A stretch of DNA of 64,000 nt from Marsupella aquatica (taxonomy: Eukaryota > Marchantiophyta). Where the stretch lies: assembly GCA_973895155.1 (NCBI GenBank), contig OZ316893.1, positions 21,576,001 through 21,640,000 of the forward strand. The letters are read 5' to 3'. Below, one piece after another: positions 59,879-64,000 of this stretch; the first letter of the stretch is position 1; every line of letters begins with the position of its first letter. Below the pieces are notes generated by a model that had not been told where the DNA came from, did no database searches, and was given only the letters and a program-made list of their open reading frames with translations. The position numbers were made by a program, and so were the translations under genes.

Positions 59879-62800
59879 GATTTTATTGAGTACTAAGGAG
59901 ATTATGAATTTTAGAATTTATTTAGCTTTTAATGAACTTAACATTGATAGATTTAGTTCTAAAAGCTAGTTTTGTATTTGATGTTAATTATGGTTGCATT
60001 GGTAAGTTTGGCAACTATTTCAAGTGTCAAACATTGACTTGTCCATTTTTGAAATTTTTTTCTTTAGATTTGGAGGTCCATCTAGGCTTTAGTTTCTAGA
60101 ATAACATGGGGGTCCACGGATTAAATCTGTGCTACTTTGATACATCACAATCATAAGTTGCATCAGAAGAGTCTCTCAGCCATAGTTTTGTTGTCTCAAG
60201 TCCTTTGGGTTATTCAAGACTTTCTATGATGCGCTTGGGGACTTACTATACAAATTTGAAGAATTTTGAATTTTGTGGTGCACCTTGTTAAGGCACATTA
60301 AAGTAAAAATATATGACAAGAATTCTTAGTAAGACAAAACATTCGGAAAAGTGGATTGGCCATATGGCAATGTCAAGATAATGAGCACCTTAATTAGTTT
60401 CTTATGAAGCATGTTGACACCACAAGTAGTCTCTGCGAAAATGAACTATCACTTGACCCAATCTAGGATGAGAAAGTAATTACTTTGGCTAGCTACTGTT
60501 ACAGGTTGGATTGATTTATGTACACACTGTTCATTGTTCCAGAAAATACATCACCACAGGTTTCACATGGGTCCAGGACCTAATATTTTCTCTAGGGAGA
60601 ATGAAACAATGCGCCAATTTTATTCCCAGTAACTTGCAGCCAAAACCAGCTAGGAAAGAAGAAGACAAATCAGTGGAGCCAGAATGTCAACCGAGGAGAT
60701 GCCCCAGTGCCACCAGTTGACCCAAAGGAGGAATCCCACATCACCAAGAGATCAACTTGGGCTTGGAATGGGTCAGACAAAATTCGCTTTCAACAGACAA
60801 ACTTCGCTTTCAACCACAAAATACTATACCTACACCAAGGTACACTGACTTGTACTTGTGTTTCACCCAGAGAACACAATTATCTATTCACTTTAATGAT
60901 ATGTTTTTTTCACTTTATTTATTATAATCATTGTTTCAATATTCTTGAATAGGATATGATAGCTTGTGTTTCATAAACTAGTTACATAGATTAGACTTTA
61001 TTGTGAATAAGTTAAAATAGGTGTGTCTTAGAAGGGCCAGCTATATCACTTTTATGTTTTCACAGGGGAGTTTGAATTTCAATTCATGGTGTCAACGGGG
61101 ATGGGATTGACCCTAAACTTTTTCTTCTCATTTTTTTCTTGTAGACTGTGGACAAGATCGAGAATGTCTGCATTGTTTTGATCGTTTGCCACTGTGTGTA
61201 AACGGACGACAAGACAGTGCAGATTAGGATTGGACTATTCCCCCATTTTCATAGTGTTAGATGTTGAGTAGCTGGCGATGCCAAGCTGCGGCTATGTTAT
61301 TGTTCAAAGGCTCTATGCAAAGCTCTTGGCTGCTTCAATTTGAGCAATTCCTAGTCTTAATTATTCTGAATCAGCAGAAAACCAGTGAAACTCAAGGCCA
61401 ATGTGGGGGCCAATGAATGTACTCGTTCAAGTGTTGATGGGAACAGTTTTGCGGTGAAGGCAGCAAATCTTGTGTAACAGAAGTTCATCCGATCCCATAA
61501 CCAGCAAGATATGATGGGATGCTCATTGTTCTATGTGAAATCAGTACCATCACAAAGTTTTTGAGGCTTTCATCATCTGAAAAACAATGGATACAGAACA
61601 GAGATTATGATGGATAGGTCCTTGGTTTGAATCTCATGCCCAATTGCCACAAGAAGCACTTATTGTGGTCCCTGTCGATGTACAGCTTCGAGCAAAGTTC
61701 TTACATGTCCGAAATAAAAAGCTATCCTTGGCACATACAGTTTAATTACATGTTAACTTAATAGGTGAATGATGATATAACACCCATTTAAAAATGCTCT
61801 CAGTATCCATAGCCAGTTCTTTGGGTGTGAAGATTGTAGATGCAGTGGTGAGCAGATTCAAATTGTCACAAGAGGATATTGGTGAAAGTACGTGTTTTGT
61901 TTTCAAACAGGAGAACCAGCACAACCTAACACACTTACTTACTGCCCATAAGCTTCAAGTGTCAACAATGAGTTCAACACAAGAAGCAAAAGTGATGTGC
62001 TCCAGCAGCTCTACCTTCATTGCAATCCCAAAATAGTAAGTCCAACACATGATTGGCTCAGGTCCAGCCATGGAGTCTAACTTAGTACATTTTTAACAAT
62101 AATGGCGCAACTTCAAGTGAGAAGCTTGGGTCCACTTCACTACTAACTACAAATTTAACCAAACCCTCAGATGAAGACATGCAATGGCAAAAGACATTAC
62201 ACAGGAGGGGATAAAAACATTTCTTCTTCAAACAGATTACACTCCACACATGTCCCAATCCAGGCACTGACTGAGTTTTGAAATTTTTGTGTAACTAGTC
62301 TATGCACAGTGCACCCTGGCATGAAGATTAGGTTAAGTAACCCTATTAAGTAAAGTACACTTAATGTTAAGTGAAACCCAGTAATTCACAGTTGGGCGCA
62401 GAGGGGCAGCGAGCTAGTGTGGGAAAGCCTGCCCTGAAAAGAAGAGGAGAAAGCAAAAATGTTAAAACACAGGGCAACACTCCAGCAGGCTATGGGAGCC
62501 AACCCAGACGCATTTAATGACTACAGGGACTATTTAGTCTCTCTGAATCACCTTGGGATGTTCAGATCACTGACCTGGTAGAAATTTTAGAAAATGTAGA
62601 AATTTTAATCTGACTACAATAGTAGTTAAAGTCAGATATTATGACCTGAACCTGATTGGTGTATTGTTCTTGAGGATTGAGACACATTAACAGATTGAAA
62701 TGAGGGCAAATAGCGCTAGCCAGACTATAAGCCAAAAATAATCAATGGTGATTGTTGTGACAAGCTAGTAAGAGGGCCCTGCATGGAGGAAAATAAGAAG

Positions 62801-63179
62801 GGTAGCCAGGGTCATTTGTAGCCATAAACCTCAGAGCTATCTTGCACGTTATCCCCCCTCACATCTTGCTTAACTGACAGGAGAAAGCTATAGTGCTGCA
62901 GCTTCTGTAGTGTGTGCTTATTTGAAATTCAAACGTAGGGACATTAACGGCCGGAATGTTACTTTGTGGCCTTTGCCCTCAGACTTGCACTTAACAAGCA
63001 CAGAATGCTAACCATTGATGGAGTAAATGGACCACAAACCCCTAATGCTAAACCACAAAAGGAGACTCAGCTCTGTGCAATGCAAATGTGAAAGTGTGAA
63101 ATGGATTAGTGAAAGACCCCTTTTTATGCTAATCATCCTCTCCTTTCTCGAGCTTTTCTAACCCTAATTTTCCGCACTG
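59879..63179. other. Intergenic stretch, no gene seen
   Basis: AT-rich. Only the 3'-flank repeat copy C (60640-60790) is recognisable. Frames up to 81 codons show no known motif. Confidence 0.5.
60640..60790 (+). repeat. 3' flank repeat of the membrane-protein units, copy C (partial)
   Basis: VDPKEESHITKRSTWAWNG-like reading and the DNA around GACCCAAAGGAGGAAT and TTGGGCTTGGAATGGGT match copies A and B. It is 2.3 kb from the copy 5 stop codon, with the MITE and other insertions between. Confidence 0.6.
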
Positions 63180-63870
63180 ATTTTCCCTAATCCACCCTAA
63201 TCCGCCTCCTAAACCTAATTCCTGGCCCGACCCACGAACCTGAACTCCGCCCTGGCCCCTACATACAATCCCGATCCCCGACCCTGGATCCAGCCCCCGA
63301 ACCCCGTTCCCGGACCCTTGAGTTCCCCCGCCCCTGATCGACCCTTCCCTGGACCCTAGACTCCCGAGCCCCAACCCCAGACTCCCCCCAAACCCCGCTC
63401 CCGGACCCCACCCCCGGACTCCCTCCGGACTTCCCCCGCCCCGGACCCGCCCCTGATCCCCCGATCCCCCGAAATCCCCGCCTCCAGACCCCGGCCCCGA
63501 ACCCCCGATCCTCTTCCCCCGGCCGTCTACCCCGGAACCTCACCCAGGAGCGCACCATCCCCTGGCCGCCGACCCCCGAACTCGGCCCGCCATCCCGGCC
63601 TCATCCCCCGACCCCGAACTTTACCCCGGGCCCCGAACTTTACCCCGGGCCCCGAACTTTACCCCGGGCCCCGAACTTTACCCCGGGCCCCGAACCCGGA
63701 CCCGGTCCCGACCGGCTTTGGAACCCGGCTCTTAGTTTGGACCGGGGGAGACTGGGGGGAGTCCGGGAAGTGTCGGAGAATTCCGGGAATTGTTGGGGGG
63801 GGGTCCGGGGGGAGTTCAGGAGAATTTCGGTGAATGCGTGAAACTTCCGGTTTTGGGGCTGTCATTTGAT
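63180..63870. repeat. C-rich low-complexity block (CCCCGA/CCCCGAAC type)
   Basis: Almost 700 bases of short C-runs separated by GA, GAAC or GGA on the plus strand, turning G-rich after about 63740. Frames on the minus strand (GSGAG, RGRGSG) are artefacts. The strand is able to form i-motif/G-quadruplex structures. Confidence 0.85.
63612..63687. repeat. Tandem repeat, 19-bp unit, four exact copies
   Basis: CCCCGAACTTTACCCCGGG is repeated without change at 63612, 63631, 63650 and 63669. Confidence 0.95.
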
Positions 63871-64000
63871 GGTTTTACGTGCCCGGCAAAGCGTCAAGTT
63901 GCCCATCAGGTTAAACCAGGCCCCTGGCGCATATGTGCTTCCCGAAGCTGCCTCATAAATGCCCGGGCCCTACTCCCTATGGGCATAGGGCTTCGTAAAC

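Noticed and set aside
63129-63558. Gly-rich minus-strand frames
   Set aside because: Artefact of the C-rich block; no start context or domain.

Overview
The window is nuclear DNA of a land plant. Multi-exon genes with GT-AG introns of about 70-450 bases, plant-type proteins (a plastid CbbY-like HAD phosphatase, a plant-type DNA2 helicase/nuclease, a PPR remnant) and long AT-rich repeat-filled spacers all point that way. My best guess is a bryophyte (liverwort or moss), because of moderate intron sizes and because an expanded family of multi-pass membrane proteins resembles a fungal family. The species cannot be fixed from the sequence.

Left part (1-29 kb), ordinary housekeeping genes. A 5' coding exon of a tRNA-dihydrouridine synthase runs off the left edge (minus strand). 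A two-exon gene for the acidic hinge subunit of the respiratory bc1 complex (QCR6) lies at 2858-3558. A complete DNA2/JHS1 gene lies at 9187-21279; I traced 35 exons that stay in frame and give about 1386 residues, with Fe-S cysteines, RecB-type nuclease residues and all main SF1 helicase motifs. It is followed by an apparently intronless DPH4-type J-protein (diphthamide synthesis), a truncated and frameshifted RING-finger fragment, and a plastid-targeted CbbY-like HAD phosphatase without introns.

Right part (31-61 kb), an array of one paralogous family. Five recognisable copies plus flanks: a minus-strand copy split by a 3.03-kb insertion with Helitron ends (31751-36130), an intact minus-strand copy (42485-43843, 452 aa), a short 3' remnant (about 49063-49140), an intact plus-strand copy with an internal duplication (51896-53377, 493 aa) and a decayed plus-strand copy (57107-58290). 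The copies carry homologous 5' flanks, with a shared TATA-like box and a palindrome, and homologous 3' flanks, so whole gene units were duplicated. The protein family has the layout of a large fungal family of uncharacterised membrane proteins. Its presence here as a local array suggests an old fungus-to-plant transfer followed by expansion, which is inference.

Mobile and repeat content: a non-autonomous Helitron with two kinds of internal tandem repeats, a 5'-truncated LINE-like tail with a 23-bp target duplication, a 232-bp MITE with about 65-bp inverted ends, two more foldback elements, several tandem duplications, dispersed gene-fragment repeats, a PPR pseudogene fragment, and a C-rich low-complexity block at the right edge (63.2-63.9 kb). 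The last 5.7 kb holds no gene I can support.
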